Below, piece by piece: positions 1 to 10,682 of a DNA stretch of 64,000 bases. The stretch's first letter is position 1, and each line of letters opens with the position of its first letter. Position numbers and translations under genes: made by a program. The notes under the pieces are model-generated. The model did no database searches, was not told the origin of the DNA, and worked only from the letters and a program-made list of their open reading frames with translations. Source of the DNA: Nemophila menziesii (Eukaryota > Streptophyta > Magnoliopsida > Boraginales > Hydrophyllaceae); assembly GCA_029959085.1 (NCBI GenBank), contig JARWIR010000007.1:44071137-44135136 (forward strand), written 5' to 3'.

Positions 1-22
1 TGCATTATTTTTGTGATTTTAG

Positions 23-908
23 TGGATAGAGAGAGAGCTCACGAATTTGCAACCAAAGATTGATCAAGCGAATGAAAGAGGACAAAGACGAGAATATCCT
101 TTTGTTGTGTATTTATTAATTTGTGTTTTTTTATTTTTTATTTTATTTTTTGTGTTCTTAACTTTTACTTTATTACGTTTGATGCGATGGTGGAGAAGAA
201 AAAGCTGTTAGAAACTAAGGAAGAGCAAGAACGATTATTTAATATTATTCCGAAAGTAATTCCAGAAAAAGTGGACCCCACACCTGTTTCCGAGGATGAA
301 AAGAAAGAAGAAGATCGTGGGCCCTCTCCACAATCAACTCTCGATCATAAACCGGAAATTAAGAAAAGTAAGTGTAAATATTTATTTAATTATTTTATTT
401 ATATATGTTATGAATACTAATTTGTTTCTTATATTTTGTAGTTCAAAACATGACAAGGGTGTTTTCTAAAGAAGAGACAGTTCAAAATATGACAAAGGTA
501 TCCCTTAAAGAAGAGACCTTAAATGTTGTAAAAGAAGAGGTAATACCGAAGGGCAAAGAAGTAATAATAGAGGAAGTGATTGATTTATCGAGTGATGATG
601 AGGTTGAGGTTGAGAATGAGGAGGATAATAATATACAGGGTGTTAGTGAGAATAAACAAAACCTCGAGGACTTGGAGGGTAATATATCGGGTGTTAGTGA
701 GAATAAACAAAACATGGAGGACTTGGAGAGTGAAATATGGCATTTATCGGGAACAGATGGAGAAGATAAGACGCCATATTCAATTACTGCGCTTAAAAGA
801 TGGAACGAGATTAGTAGTTATGCATCGAAAGTCAAAGTTTGGAAAGATGGTCAAAGTGAAGATATGGCTATTCCATTAACTGATGCCATTAAGCTTTACT
901 TTCCGTGA
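23..908 (+). CDS. SWIB/Plus3/GYF-domain protein, 3' exons (paralogue 1, partial)
   Basis: This is the C-terminal part of a plant SWIB-Plus3-GYF chromatin or RNA-silencing type protein (At5g08430-like); the 5' part lies before the window. My exon model is 23-103, 196-367 and 442-908, which stays in frame (240 codons including the stop). The first exon begins WIERELTNLQ and ends EYPF, the tail after a Plus3 domain, and matches the equivalent exon at 19,478 of paralogue 2. The middle exon is acidic and Pro/Ser-rich. The last exon has an acidic linker with two tandem copies of a 17-residue unit containing GVSENKQN, then a GYF-like domain from IWHLSGTDG to AIKLYFP, where the protein ends. The intron 368-441 has clear gtaagt and ttgtag sites. 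The donor at 104 (gttgtg) is weak, so that junction is inferred from the paralogue. The domain calls come from family memory and were not searched. Confidence 0.72.
634..729 (+). repeat. tandem 51 bp coding duplication in paralogue 1
   Basis: Two head-to-tail copies of about 51 bp encode GVSENKQN(L/M)EDLE followed by a short spacer. They lie in the acidic linker before the GYF-like domain, keep the frame and differ at a few bases, so this is an in-frame repeat expansion of a disordered linker. Confidence 0.75.
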
Positions 909-2080
909 GGGTAAGATCGGATAGTTAGAATTATTTAGGCAGTATGGTTGGTTTTGGTGAACTTTTTTTTTTTTTTTGGTGAATGAATGATATGATTAAG
1001 TGGTAACTATTTTGGTTTGTAACTATTTTGGTTTGATTCAGCAAAACAATTTTGAAACTAGCTGTTTTGATATAAACTAGAAATGAAGGCATGTGCACTT
1101 TGATTATGTGATGCTTATAATTTCTGTATAAGTTTTTATTTAATTAGTTATGCATATCTAATGGTAGCTTGAAATTTTTGCGGTTAATTTTCGGAAAAAA
1201 AGAAAAGTTGAGTGAATTTGTACTGCAAGCCCCACTTTCTTTATCTGAATCGTTGGAGGGCTTCATCATAATTGGCTCAAATTTTTTTTTTTGGACGGAT
1301 ATAATTGAGAATTCTAATGTCACTACTATTGTCCTATGTACCTCTTACGTTTATGGGCTATGTCCTTTAAGTAGGCCTAGGGATTAGGAAATTCATTGAC
1401 AATTTGCCACCTTAAGAACTTAGTGTCCATTTTTCATTTTTATAAACAAAATTGCTTTCCTCATTTAATTTATGTAGCATTGCTCATAATATCAATTATA
1501 ATTCATGGTTAGTTTAGACAATAGTCAAACACAGATGATAAAATAGATGTCGAGTCCGGGAAGTAGGTGGTGTAGTATGTGACATCGAAGGTAATTGGCC
1601 ATGCGTTAAGGCCACGTGGTTACTTAGAGTGAATACCAGAAGGAGTTACTTAGAGTGAATACCAGAAGGAGAAGGAAGAGGACTAGGTAACACATGGGTT
1701 GATGGTATTAAATCCATATTGTCAAGTACTCGTCGACATCTTTAGACAACAAGATAATGCGTCTGCGGATTTGATGACGACTAATAGAGATACACAATTC
1801 TCTAGACGGTATATAAAGATACATTACTCGGTATGTATGCGGTTGGAAGACACGAGCGTCCTGTAGACCCCATTTTGGAGAGAGTTGATGAGATTTAGAG
1901 TTTTAATACCCCGGTTTTGAAACTTTAGTTGTAATTTTTTTTATAATGGCTTTAAATATACATGCAAATATTTGATACCTATTGACATCTTTAAAAACTT
2001 GATTATAGTTGATTATATATATATATATATACATATAATATAATTTTTAACCTTATTATAGAGTCACATAGGCACCTATA
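909..2080. other. intergenic DNA without a recognised gene
   Basis: I see no supported gene here. The first 200 bp are probably the 3' UTR of paralogue 1. At about 1,617-1,671 a 27 bp unit (TTACTTAGAGTGAATACCAG...) is repeated twice in tandem. The stretch 1,700-1,910 is less AT-rich than its surroundings and looks like old coding DNA, but every frame is broken and I recognise no family. Confidence 0.4.
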
Positions 2081-2088
2081 CTTATATA

Positions 2089-3103
2089 TAGTGGCGGATC
2101 CAAGACAAAAGCTGAAGGTGGGCTTGAAATTTTGGGGGTTCGGGGGCAACGCCTCCGATTTTTTTTTGAACGTATAATGAAATGTCAAAATTTATAATAT
2201 ATTTAATTTTTTATTAAATATTACCGTAAGAAAGATTTGCACATAAATTCTTTGAGGTAAAGTAATCAATGAACTCAAATTTTATAAATACATCAACTAT
2301 ATGTTTAATTCACCGCTATATAACCAACGATTCTCCAATTTTATGTGATAATCGTTATTCATATAAATTATATTCTGTTAAAATTAACAAATATAGTTTT
2401 TCCATTTTTAAGTTCTAATTAGTTGTTTTAGTAAAAAAAAAATCTAATTCATACGCTTGAGATCATGTGATGCACGCCCAGGTTGTGAAGTTTTTCTTTT
2501 TTCTTTTGAACAAAGTATTAAATTACTATTACAGTAATACTAATTCCTTCTCTATGTACTATGCAACATAAAAAGTGATTAGAACAGAAAGAGAAAAACA
2601 CTATGTAGCATAGGTTTCTAGAAAGTTTCGGCAACAGATTAAACTAAAAGAACCAAAATTTAAGAAAGGCATTAACTATATGTTCATATGAAAGAAAAAT
2701 TAAATTTCCATCCAATAATTTTATTAATAAATTTTAAGTACGTATAAAAAAGTTAATAATTCATATACAACTATCCAAATTCTTATAAAAACACTCGATA
2801 ATAAAAAAAACTTACCGAATATTTTAGCTTTTATAAAGAAGTGAATTGCGGCCCTGAAATGGATCCAAAATTATTTGTAAATTTAATTAGAATGATGTTT
2901 GTAGAGATAATAGTGTGCAATTTATAAAAAATAAGATATTCAAATAGGATTAAAAAAATTACTAGACTTAAAAAACATAAAAAGTATATTTAATAGTAAA
3001 TTATTAATATATAGGATAAATGTTTTTTTTAAATAAAAAAAAAGGGGGGAAGGGGGGGAAGGGGGGGCTTGAGCCCTCTAGGCACAATGAGAGTCCACCT
3101 CTT
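2089..3103. mobile_element. probable hAT-like non-autonomous element, ~1.0 kb
   Basis: The element runs from TAGTGGCGGATCC to GAGTCCACCTCTT and is flanked on both sides by the 8 bp direct repeat CTTATATA (2,081-2,088 and 3,104-3,111). The ends form a weak inverted repeat, reading TAGTGGCGGATCC and AAGAGGTGGACTC inward. An 8 bp target duplication fits the hAT superfamily. The interior is AT-rich with no transposase, and a G-rich run (GGGGGGAAGGGGGGGAAGGG) sits at about 3,042-3,067. The low-complexity flank makes the target duplication less certain than its length suggests. Confidence 0.45.
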
Positions 3104-3111
3104 CTTATATA

Positions 3112-3780
3112 CATATATTTTCTCCATTTAGAACGAGGGGTATTATCTGTTGAAAGCGCAACAATGCATCAGTTAACATAACTTAGAAAATTACCATAAG
3201 TCACAAAACTTAATAGCCTTCTAACATTTTCTTAATTAAATTGTCTTTAAAAGTCCCCCATCCTGTTTTGCCCTTATTTTGTTTACTTTCATTTAGTCTT
3301 ATAGGTCAGCAAAGCCGCTTCTCCACTCCATTACTATCTATCGACACCATCAATGCCTCCCAAGCTATGGCATCTCAGACTCACTATAATCAAACCTCAA
3401 GACTTAAACATCCTCTCAAATTTGCCGCCATTAACGGCTCCAGAGATCAAATTCAAATCTAATGACCAGAGATCAGAGATCAGGGTCACATTAGAACTTA
3501 GAAGATACCGATCAGACTACTGGAGTTAGGTTTAATCAAGGTTGCAAGCTTTTAATTGCAGAGTTGGTTCCTGTGTCATTCCAAAAAGTGAGGGACCAAT
3601 AGTGCAACTAACCCTTTATTATATGAATACATCGTTCTCATTTTCATTTATGCTCTATGTCTATTAGCAATTAAACTTCCTATTGTTACAAAGAGTTGGA
3701 AGAGCACGATGCTTGACCGGTGCAATTTCAGACAAGAATAACGGAACAAACTGCAATTAATGGATCCATTAACAGGTTTT
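3112..3780. other. gap before the RopGAP fragment
   Basis: No gene is supported. At about 3,589-3,606 is a copy of a short motif (GGGACCAATAGTGCAA) that recurs many times in the window, mostly in introns and element interiors. Confidence 0.4.
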
Positions 3781-3844
3781 TACTCATAAGGGGTTTTAAC
3801 AAGTGAGTGTGTAATATTAATGTTATACAGAACATTTTAACAAG

Positions 3845-4480
3845 ATGAATTCACGTAATATAGCTATGGTGTTTACTCATAATATGACTCAGATGGTGGA
3901 TCCATTAACAGCTTTAATGTATGCAGTTCAAGTAATGAACTTTTCGAAGACACTTATTCAAAGAACCTTAGAAGAAAGAGAAGAATATTCTTCTGTTATG
4001 GATGATAATGATATGCCTAGTGTTCCCCAGTTTGACTCAACAGATCATGAGGATGAAAATCACAGTCTTTTGCAACTATTTGTGGAAGGTGCTGATGAAT
4101 CTAATGTTGAGGAAACAGAGCATGTTTTTGTTAAGGAAGAACCTGATTCATATGATCTTAATTCCAACTCTACCTCTGTTTATATTCAAGTAGAGAATGA
4201 TGTTTCCGATGGAGAATTTACTAACTATTTTACTCCTACTGAGGAATCTAAAAGTGGGTCTTGTGAAACTTCTATCTGGTTGAAATTTGTTGCAATATAA
4301 CAGAACAATCATCAATCGCAAAGCTCAAAAAGTGATGATATTAATCAAGAGGTTGTAGTAAATGGTAGTAGTAATCTCAAAAAAGTTGGCAAGTTGAGCT
4401 AGCGAAGTGAAGCCTGGAGAAGAAGGTTCAAGAGCTAGATTTTTTACTCATTAACAACAATTGACTCTTGTATTATATTT
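3845..4480 (+). pseudogene. RopGAP (Rho GTPase-activating protein) 3' fragment
   Basis: From 3,845 the frame reads MNSRNIAMVF, then NMTQMVDPLTALMYAVQVMN, which resembles the end of the RhoGAP domain of plant RopGAPs, the CRIB-RhoGAP proteins that switch off Rop GTPases at the plasma membrane. An acidic Ser-rich tail follows, as in that family. The open frame stops at 4,300, but similar coding sense continues to about 4,430 past the stop. No N-terminal CRIB domain or GAP catalytic arginine region is present upstream, so this is a truncated fragment. The family assignment rests on recalled motif similarity. Confidence 0.6.
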
Positions 4481-4535
4481 GAATCTAAATATTGTTAAAA
4501 GTTGTGTATTGCTTTTCATGTACTATGTTTTGACG

Positions 4536-4700
4536 TGTTTTTTTTTTTTTTTGGTTACATGGGTTCCGGGCTAGCTTATGCGCACCCGACTAATCCCACG
4601 GAGATATACATGCCTCCCCATATATATTCCCATGGTAAATCAGAACTAGGTGACCCATGTTCAGGGAGGGGTTCGAGCCTTGTACTTCTCACTTTCGACC
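4536..4700 (-). mobile_element. Au-like SINE remnant
   Basis: A T-run at about 4,540-4,553 is followed by GGGTTCCGGGCTAGCTTATG and GCGCACCCGACTAATCCCAC, which match the 3' body of plant Au SINEs read in reverse. The T-run would be the poly(A) tail, so the element is on the minus strand. A Pol III B-box-like sequence (GGTTCGAGCC) lies at about 4,671. Boundaries are approximate and no target duplication was confirmed. Confidence 0.5.
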
Positions 4701-4976
4701 CATGTTTTGACGTGTTGTGTGTGTATGTGTATTATATGTCTGTGAGAGAGATAGATATAAAGTGATTGTTTATGTTCTTGTAGGTTCTCGGGTACACAGG
4801 AAATCATGATGCCAAGAGATATTTTATTAATGTAGAGATTACATTAGAGAACATTAAGGTTTAATATTTCCCCATTGTTCCCCTTCTGTTTGAATTGCAA
4901 AGGATCCACGATTCAAAAGGCTTACATGTACACATAAAGGAACATAAAGGTTCAAACAAACCTTTTTAATTTCTTA

Positions 4977-5220
4977 ATTTGGTGGGATTTTTCCCACCAA
5001 ATAACAACACATAAATTTTGGTGGGAATTTTGTTTGGTGGGAAAAATAATTGGCCGGAGAAATTTGGTGGGAAAAAAATTGGTCGGAAAAATTTGGTGGG
5101 AAAAAAATTTGGCCGGAAAAATTTGGCAGGAAAAATTTGGCCGGAAAAGTTAGTCGGAAATTTTTTGGCGGGAAAATTTAGTTTGGTGGGAAAATTTAAT
5201 TTAGTGGGAATATTTAGTCA
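4977..5220. repeat. array of GGYGGGAAAA / GGCCGGAAAA motifs, E2F-site-like
   Basis: About a dozen copies of TTTGGTGGGAAAA or TTTGGCCGGAAAAA occur every 15-25 bp. They open with a hairpin, ATTTGGTGGGA-tttt-TCCCACCAAAT (4,977-5,003). One copy near 5,163-5,174 keeps the form TTTTTTGGCGGGAAAA, which fits the E2F consensus TTSSCGSSAA. The TG variants are what cytosine deamination at CpG would give. The array is probably a transposon terminus or subterminal region; no element boundaries were found. Confidence 0.55.
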
Positions 5221-5229
5221 AGGGTATTA

Positions 5230-6160
5230 TTGTCTAATTACGTTTTTTTATATTAGACATGACTTTTATAGGCAATACCACCTCCTTCTAGGGTGCTCTT
5301 GGTAATTGTCTCTATTTGAAAATTCTAAGTAAAACTTTAAATTGAATCCCTCATAGAAAGAATAATTAAAATTTAAAATATGCGATAAGAACTATGAAAG
5401 AGATTTTGTTTAGATGGTTAATATAACATATATTAAGAAAAAAAAACCACCAACCTACATAAAAAGTTTGAGTTAAGGGTTCAATATCTATAAAAATTTG
5501 TTGATAATATCTACTATACTTTTTTAGTATCTCAATTTTTATTTATAGGGTAACGAAGACATATTAAATTGTTGACATTCAATTCTTATTGAAAAAGGAT
5601 TAGATTTGTCTCAAACTTAAAATTTACTAAATTATTCCGTAAAACTAATATAATGATGCAGATTTTTCTAGAATTACTATACTATACTTCAACCAACTTT
5701 GGTTCGGTAGTGAAATATTTTGATTAATTTCTCCATTGTCATTCATCTTTTTTGGTCAAATTCCCCGTTACATTTTTTTGTCATTCAAATCAAATAACTT
5801 TCTTATTTGCTTAAAAAAATAAATTGACTCCTTTTTTTTTTGGTGAAAAGAAATAAAAAGAATTGAGTCATAAAATAATGCTTCAGCAAGATTTCGTAGG
5901 TGAATCACTTTAATAAAACTGTTAAAAAATGAGATGGATAAAAGAGGAAGAAGATAGATTTTTTTTTACAAAATAATATTTTATGATATTAAAAATACTT
6001 TTTAAATTGAATTCATATATAAAAGATGTGATTGTTTCAATCAAATTGCTAATAAAGTTATGAGTTCTTTGAAAATATTTATTTTAGAGTAAAAAAATAC
6101 TTTTAGAATAAAATTAAAATATTTTAAAAATTTATTAAAATTAATTTAGATTTTTATTTT
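5230..6160. other. AT-rich gap, nothing recognised
   Basis: Very AT-rich sequence with homopolymer runs. I see no gene, splice-site pattern or clear repeat in it. Confidence 0.4.
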
Positions 6161-6161
6161 A

Positions 6162-6280
6162 AGGGGCAGCGCCCAGTTAATTACACGGAGAGTGTAAGAA
6201 TTCCCAATTAATTACAACTTCAACTTAATTCTTACTTAAGCACAAAAAATTGAAAGATTACAAAAATACCCATATGCCTA
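6162..6280. repeat. dispersed repeat, AGGGGCAGCGCCCAGTTAATTA type
   Basis: A roughly 100 bp motif with GGGGCAGCGCCCAGTTAATT, then TTCCCAATTAATTACAACTT, recurs in related form at about 8,340-8,440 and about 20,663-20,770 (AGGGCGACACTCAATTAATT). It is probably the end of a repeat family. A later partial counterpart (AAGGGGCACCTCCGAG) is at about 6,818. Confidence 0.4.
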
Positions 6281-6409
6281 TTAATGAATTACTTTAATTA
6301 TAATAACATTTATTTATTTATTTTCATTTTTTTAAAACTCTTCTTTTTTTTTTCTGATTTTTTTTTCGATTTTTTTTAATATGATCTATGAATAAGCAAT
6401 TATGAGATT

Positions 6410-6722
6410 TGTGTGTTACAGTAACACACAGAATTGGAACAGCCAAAATCAAGTTTTGTGTATTCCAAGAATACATAAATTCGAATTTATGTGTTCCATG
6501 AATACACAAATTTGAGTTTAATATGTTCCATGAATACACAAATATAAGATTTATGCGTCCCAACAATACACAATTTTGAGATTTGTGTGTTCAGGAATAC
6601 ACAGAACAAACAAAAATAAGTTTTGTGTATTTCAAGAATACATAATCCGAGTTTTATATGCTATGAATACACAAATTTGAGTTTTATGTGTTCCATGAAT
6701 ACACAAATTTGAGTTTTACGTC
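6410..6722. repeat. minisatellite, ~38 bp unit, about eight copies
   Basis: The unit is built round ATGTGTTCCATGAATACACA followed by AATTTGAGTTTT. Each unit carries the short inverted pair GTGTTCCATGAATACAC. Copies vary in length and sequence. No gene is seen. Confidence 0.65.
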
Positions 6723-6839
6723 AAAAAATTTCTCTTCCTTTCTTTTCTTCTAATTTTTTTCTTTTCTTTTCCTTTAATATGTTTTTCTCTCCTAAATACA
6801 AACAGAGCCTAAGAGTAAGGGGCACCTCCGAGTCTTTTT

Positions 6840-7800
6840 CCTAAACCGGTTCCTTGACTATCGATGGGTTCTTCTCCCCTTACGGTTTCATATAAGTGTC
6901 AAAGTGTTAGCACGACTCAATAATAATATTTAATTACTTAATATGCTTACCTTAAACAAATTCTCCTGCATCCGGGAATAAGTCTACGACCCCGCTTCAC
7001 TCAGGCGTTATTGCTTAGCCCGATTCGTCTTGTTAGCTTTTGCTTGATTATGTTTTTTTAAAAAATAAAAGAATAATTATAACTTAAAGCACTATTACCT
7101 TGGAAGCGGTGTCGTCCCAAGCCTTGCAACTCTTTTGCAAGTTCTCGGGCGTCTGGTTATTGGCCTTTTTGCGGTGTAGTAGAATGCCTCTTCATCCTAT
7201 GTTTGAAGTCACTATATCTCTCAGTACACATAAATACTATATTGCCCGATATTTTTGCCCAGTCCGCCTGGCTTCTCCATTCATCAATACGAAAGAACTT
7301 ATGTCCACAAAAAAACAACACATCAACTAATGTTCTCCCTAAATAGTGTTTATGAATAAAATAACGAGATAGAAAAGATAAATTACCTCTACTCGATCAA
7401 GGACATGTTGTTTAATTTCAGATGGTACTTTCTACCAACTCTTGAAACAGGGAATAACCTTCTCCATTACTGTAAGCTCGATCACCTGGCATCATGCTTC
7501 CCATATATAGTCTACGGATTCCACATGTTATCGAGCATGCAAAAATCTAATGGAAGATGACCCCCGCCTCCCGCATCACCTTGTATGCTGACTAAAGGGT
7601 TGCCCAACCCCTTAGTTTTCTTGTTTTTCCTGTTATAGTACACAATTAATTTAACATACTATAATGACAAACAATCAAATCATGTAAAAATAGCGTATAC
7701 CAGGGGCATTTCATCCCATGAGAGCTAGATTTGGGATATGAGTGGGATTGCGCCCATCGCCATCCCCATGATGTTCTCGGGACATTACGTTTACCATCTG
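6840..7800 (-). pseudogene. decayed CACTA (En/Spm) Transposase_24-type gene
   Basis: On the minus strand, blocks separated by AT-rich intron-like gaps parallel the intact transposase gene at 48,552-50,302. A block near 7,720-7,800 reads REHHGDGDGRNPTHIPNL (compare the Gly/Asp/Asn-rich start of the intact gene). Blocks at about 7,390-7,630 and 7,100-7,310 match its second and third exons. A block near 6,965-7,055 reads NQAKANKTNRAKQ, against NQAKENQKNREKQ in the intact gene. Stops and frameshifts are numerous, so this is a relic. No CACTA termini were found round it. Confidence 0.55.
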
Positions 7801-7804
7801 CAAA

Positions 7805-8325
7805 TAAAATTAAGGAAATTACACTAAGGCCCTAATATGTTTAGGATATTACAAAAAGGCCTCTATATGTTTAGGATATTACAAAAAGTCCCCTAAAATT
7901 ATCACATTAAGACCCATTAAAATATTTTATATTACACCAAGGTCTTTATATATTCATGAAATTATACTATATCACCTAAAAATATTATTTAATATTAAGG
8001 CCTTTATATGATTATAAAATTACACTAAGGCCCCAAAAATATTTTATATTGCACTAAGGCCCCTATATATTTAAGATATTACCTATGACCCATTAAAATA
8101 TTTTATATTACACTAAGACTCCTATATGTTAAGTAATTTACATTATATCACTAAATATAATTTATTTAACACCAAGGCCCTTATATGTTTTGGAAATTAC
8201 ACTAAGGTCTTTAAAAATATTTTATATTACACTAAGGTCCCTATATATTTAGGATCTTATACTAAGACCCATTAAAATATTTTATATTACACTTATGCCC
8301 CTAAATGTATAGTAGTTTACACTAT
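7805..8325. repeat. degenerate tandem repeat, ~60-70 bp unit
   Basis: About seven to eight diverged copies of a unit containing TTACACTAAGGCCCCTATAT and AAAATATTTTATATTACAC follow each other. Copies differ by substitutions and small indels. The core resembles the short 'ATTGCACTA...GTCCCTATA' motif dispersed elsewhere in the window. Confidence 0.65.
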
Positions 8326-9000
8326 AGAACAATGACCAATTAATAACAAGGATAAGGAGAGTGAAATCATTCTCAGATACCTACAACTACAAAATTAATG
8401 CCCAAATAATGATAAATCATGATAAAAGACTAAAATACCCTACAACCAATCTCCTTTTTCTCTGTATATCAATATTCACTCTTTATATCTTAATAAAAAA
8501 TGTACTCTTTATACATCGATCTTTTCTTTTTCACCGCCACGACCACCATCATCTCCACCGCCACCGCCTCTCTCTACGATCACTTGGATTTCCAACCAAA
8601 AAAATATCGCGACCATCATCTCTCTTCTGGAACAAATTCCATAAGATTTCTGGGTCTCTGCACGTCATTTGTTTCCATCTCCGACCAATCTATGGCCTCC
8701 ATGCGCCCGGTCTTGTTTTACGAGCATGAATCCTTTTGCAACTTCGATTCATGTCATTCGATTGTAGGATGAAACACATTCTTTTGCTGGATACTCACTC
8801 AATCCAGATGAAATCCAAATTTTTTTTCAATTTTAATTGGTTCTAACTCATCGATTTAATAGAGATTTCTCCTATTCTTTATTAATTTATAGTACAAAAT
8901 TGAGTTGTATATCAGTATATAATTGTATTCTTAATACCAAGTTAATTTTTTTTTATTAATCCTCGGGTTCTGTCATATTCGATTGTGAGACAAATGTTAT
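8326..9000. other. gap, repeat-derived, no supported gene
   Basis: It starts with a copy of the dispersed repeat also seen at 6,162 and 20,663. Open stretches at 8,361-8,772 overlap in several frames and have a His/Ser-rich composition caused by CCACCACC-like repeats. I do not support a protein here. Confidence 0.4.
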
Positions 9001-9700
9001 ATTTTTATAATAAAATGTTGTGATGCAAAAAGTGTTTGAAAATATGTTCACCTGAATTTGTGTATTGGAGTAGTATTTGTATAACTAAATATGTCTTTTC
9101 ATTACAAATCTGGAAAATATATTCCCTAAGGCGGCTGTTTAGTGAACTACTACTTTGTCCTATAAAGTAGATTTTTTTCAAGCTAGTAACTCGTCTACGT
9201 GCTAAAGCTTGAGCTAATGCATATGTAGCTTCCCAAGAGTCAATTCTATCCATAATTCTTTAATGTCAATTTCATCTGCAATTTTCATACCCTCATAAAA
9301 CACAATTAATTCAACTATCACCGAGTTGGAATTAAACTTAATAAAAAACCATGTATCCGATTTCTATCGATATATCTAATCACTCCACCATCTCATTCTG
9401 ACTTCTTCCATGCACTAAAAATTCCATTTATATTAATTTTGTACACACCCTTAGGTTTACACCCCCCATAAATTCAAGATATTCCTTACCACATGTGACA
9501 CTACCCTAGAGAGTTATCACAACCCTTGTCAATCACTTGCTTGGAATTTGGCTTTTTTGATCACCACATCACCACATGAAAATTAAAAACTATTAAAAAA
9601 CAAGTCGTTTCTCACCTTCCAAAACACTTCAATCAAAGCTCCAAAGAACACACTCCAAGGAATACCCGCAAATAACCACCTACCCACTCATGAGGATTAA
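9000..9700 (-). pseudogene. LINE (non-LTR retrotransposon) RNase H relic
   Basis: Read on the minus strand with frameshifts and stops, the sequence gives WLFAGIPWSVFFGALIE, PKGVYKININGIF, GGVIRYIDRNRIHGF, then a VELIVFYEGMKIADEID-like stretch and WIELDSW. This order matches the plant LINE RNase H domain (RVT_3): the 'W...FGI..W' lead-in, the 'P..G..K.N.DG' strand, 'GGV.RD..G', 'AE..A...G...A' and a final E(S)DS-type motif. It is a dead fragment with no reverse transcriptase region beside it. Confidence 0.55.
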
Positions 9701-10682
9701 TGTCCAAACGGGGCAGAAAACTATTTCCTATTGCCCCGAACTGTTGCAGAATGCCATGTCCATTTCCGACTCCTTGTTCGAAGTTAATACTTACCCTTTG
9801 GTTGTCCCAAACGGTCTGCAGTGGAAGCTGACTTGCTACCAGTTAGGTGTGGTTGAATAGGACTGCTCAGACTCCCATGTTGCTACAAATGCCATAAATT
9901 CCATATTTGAACACTATGGGTTGGATTTGTTGCCATAAATTCTATATTTGAACACTATGAGTTGGATTTGTTACATTTTATTCGATTGAGTTATTTATAG
10001 GATGAATTTTTTTTATGATATAGACAATAATGAATTGTAAAAAAGAGATAAATTAGTCATATTTTGACGTAAAAATTGATTGAACCGATGTAAAAACTAT
10101 TATTGGTTGTAAACTTTTAAATCAATCGCTCTAAAATTAAATCTAAATTATTTATAATATATATAAAATAATTAAACTAAAAAACCCGTAATCAGAAAAA
10201 ACGTGAGATTTTAATCGAGCTACATCTACTAGTACTATCGACTAAAAAATAACATCTACTAGTATTTTAACCCAGCCCCACAAATATACTTGGGCCAGAA
10301 TATCTAATTTTAAAAGTTCTCCCATCAATGTAATTCCTGGGCTTTGTCTTTTCAACGACTAACTGAAAAAAAGAGAGGTCTCTCCAAAAAAAATAAAAAA
10401 AATGTAAACTCTCAATGCCTCAATGCAATACACCTGTCTTAAACCATGCATTACGATCGTTAGCAATTTTGTTCACACACGCAAATATACCTCTCTCATA
10501 TCTCTTTATGTTGCGTCACTTGTGTTGAATATATTGCGTTACTACATACAAAAGAAGCAAAACTTGCTTCTTTTCCTCATTCATTGTTCATTCCCAAGAA
10601 CCGAACGAAATAAAGAGAGATATATTTTAAGTGGTTTTCACAAAAATTGAGAATCTTAGGGGTTAAAGAAACTGCTGTGAAG
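9701..10682. other. upstream region of paralogue 2
   Basis: A less AT-rich stretch at 9,690-9,860 may be old coding DNA but gives no clean frame. From about 10,370 the sequence should be the promoter and 5' UTR of the gene starting at 10,683. I cannot point to a convincing TATA box. Confidence 0.35.

Noticed and set aside
1169..1387. 72-residue frame after paralogue 1
   Set aside because: No recognisable motif, lies in AT-rich 3' flanking DNA and starts at a non-ATG codon.
5018..5305. 95-residue Lys/Gly-rich frame (GGKK repeats)
   Set aside because: Translation of the E2F-like repeat array; no independent coding evidence.
6410..6722. Could the regular repeat be a CRISPR-like array?
   Set aside because: Units vary in length and sequence, there are no unique spacers of even size, and the genome is plant nuclear.
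8361..8772. Two overlapping frames of 90-122 residues
   Set aside because: Low-complexity His/Ser sequence in overlapping frames; the leader matches a dispersed repeat, and no domain or splice context was seen.
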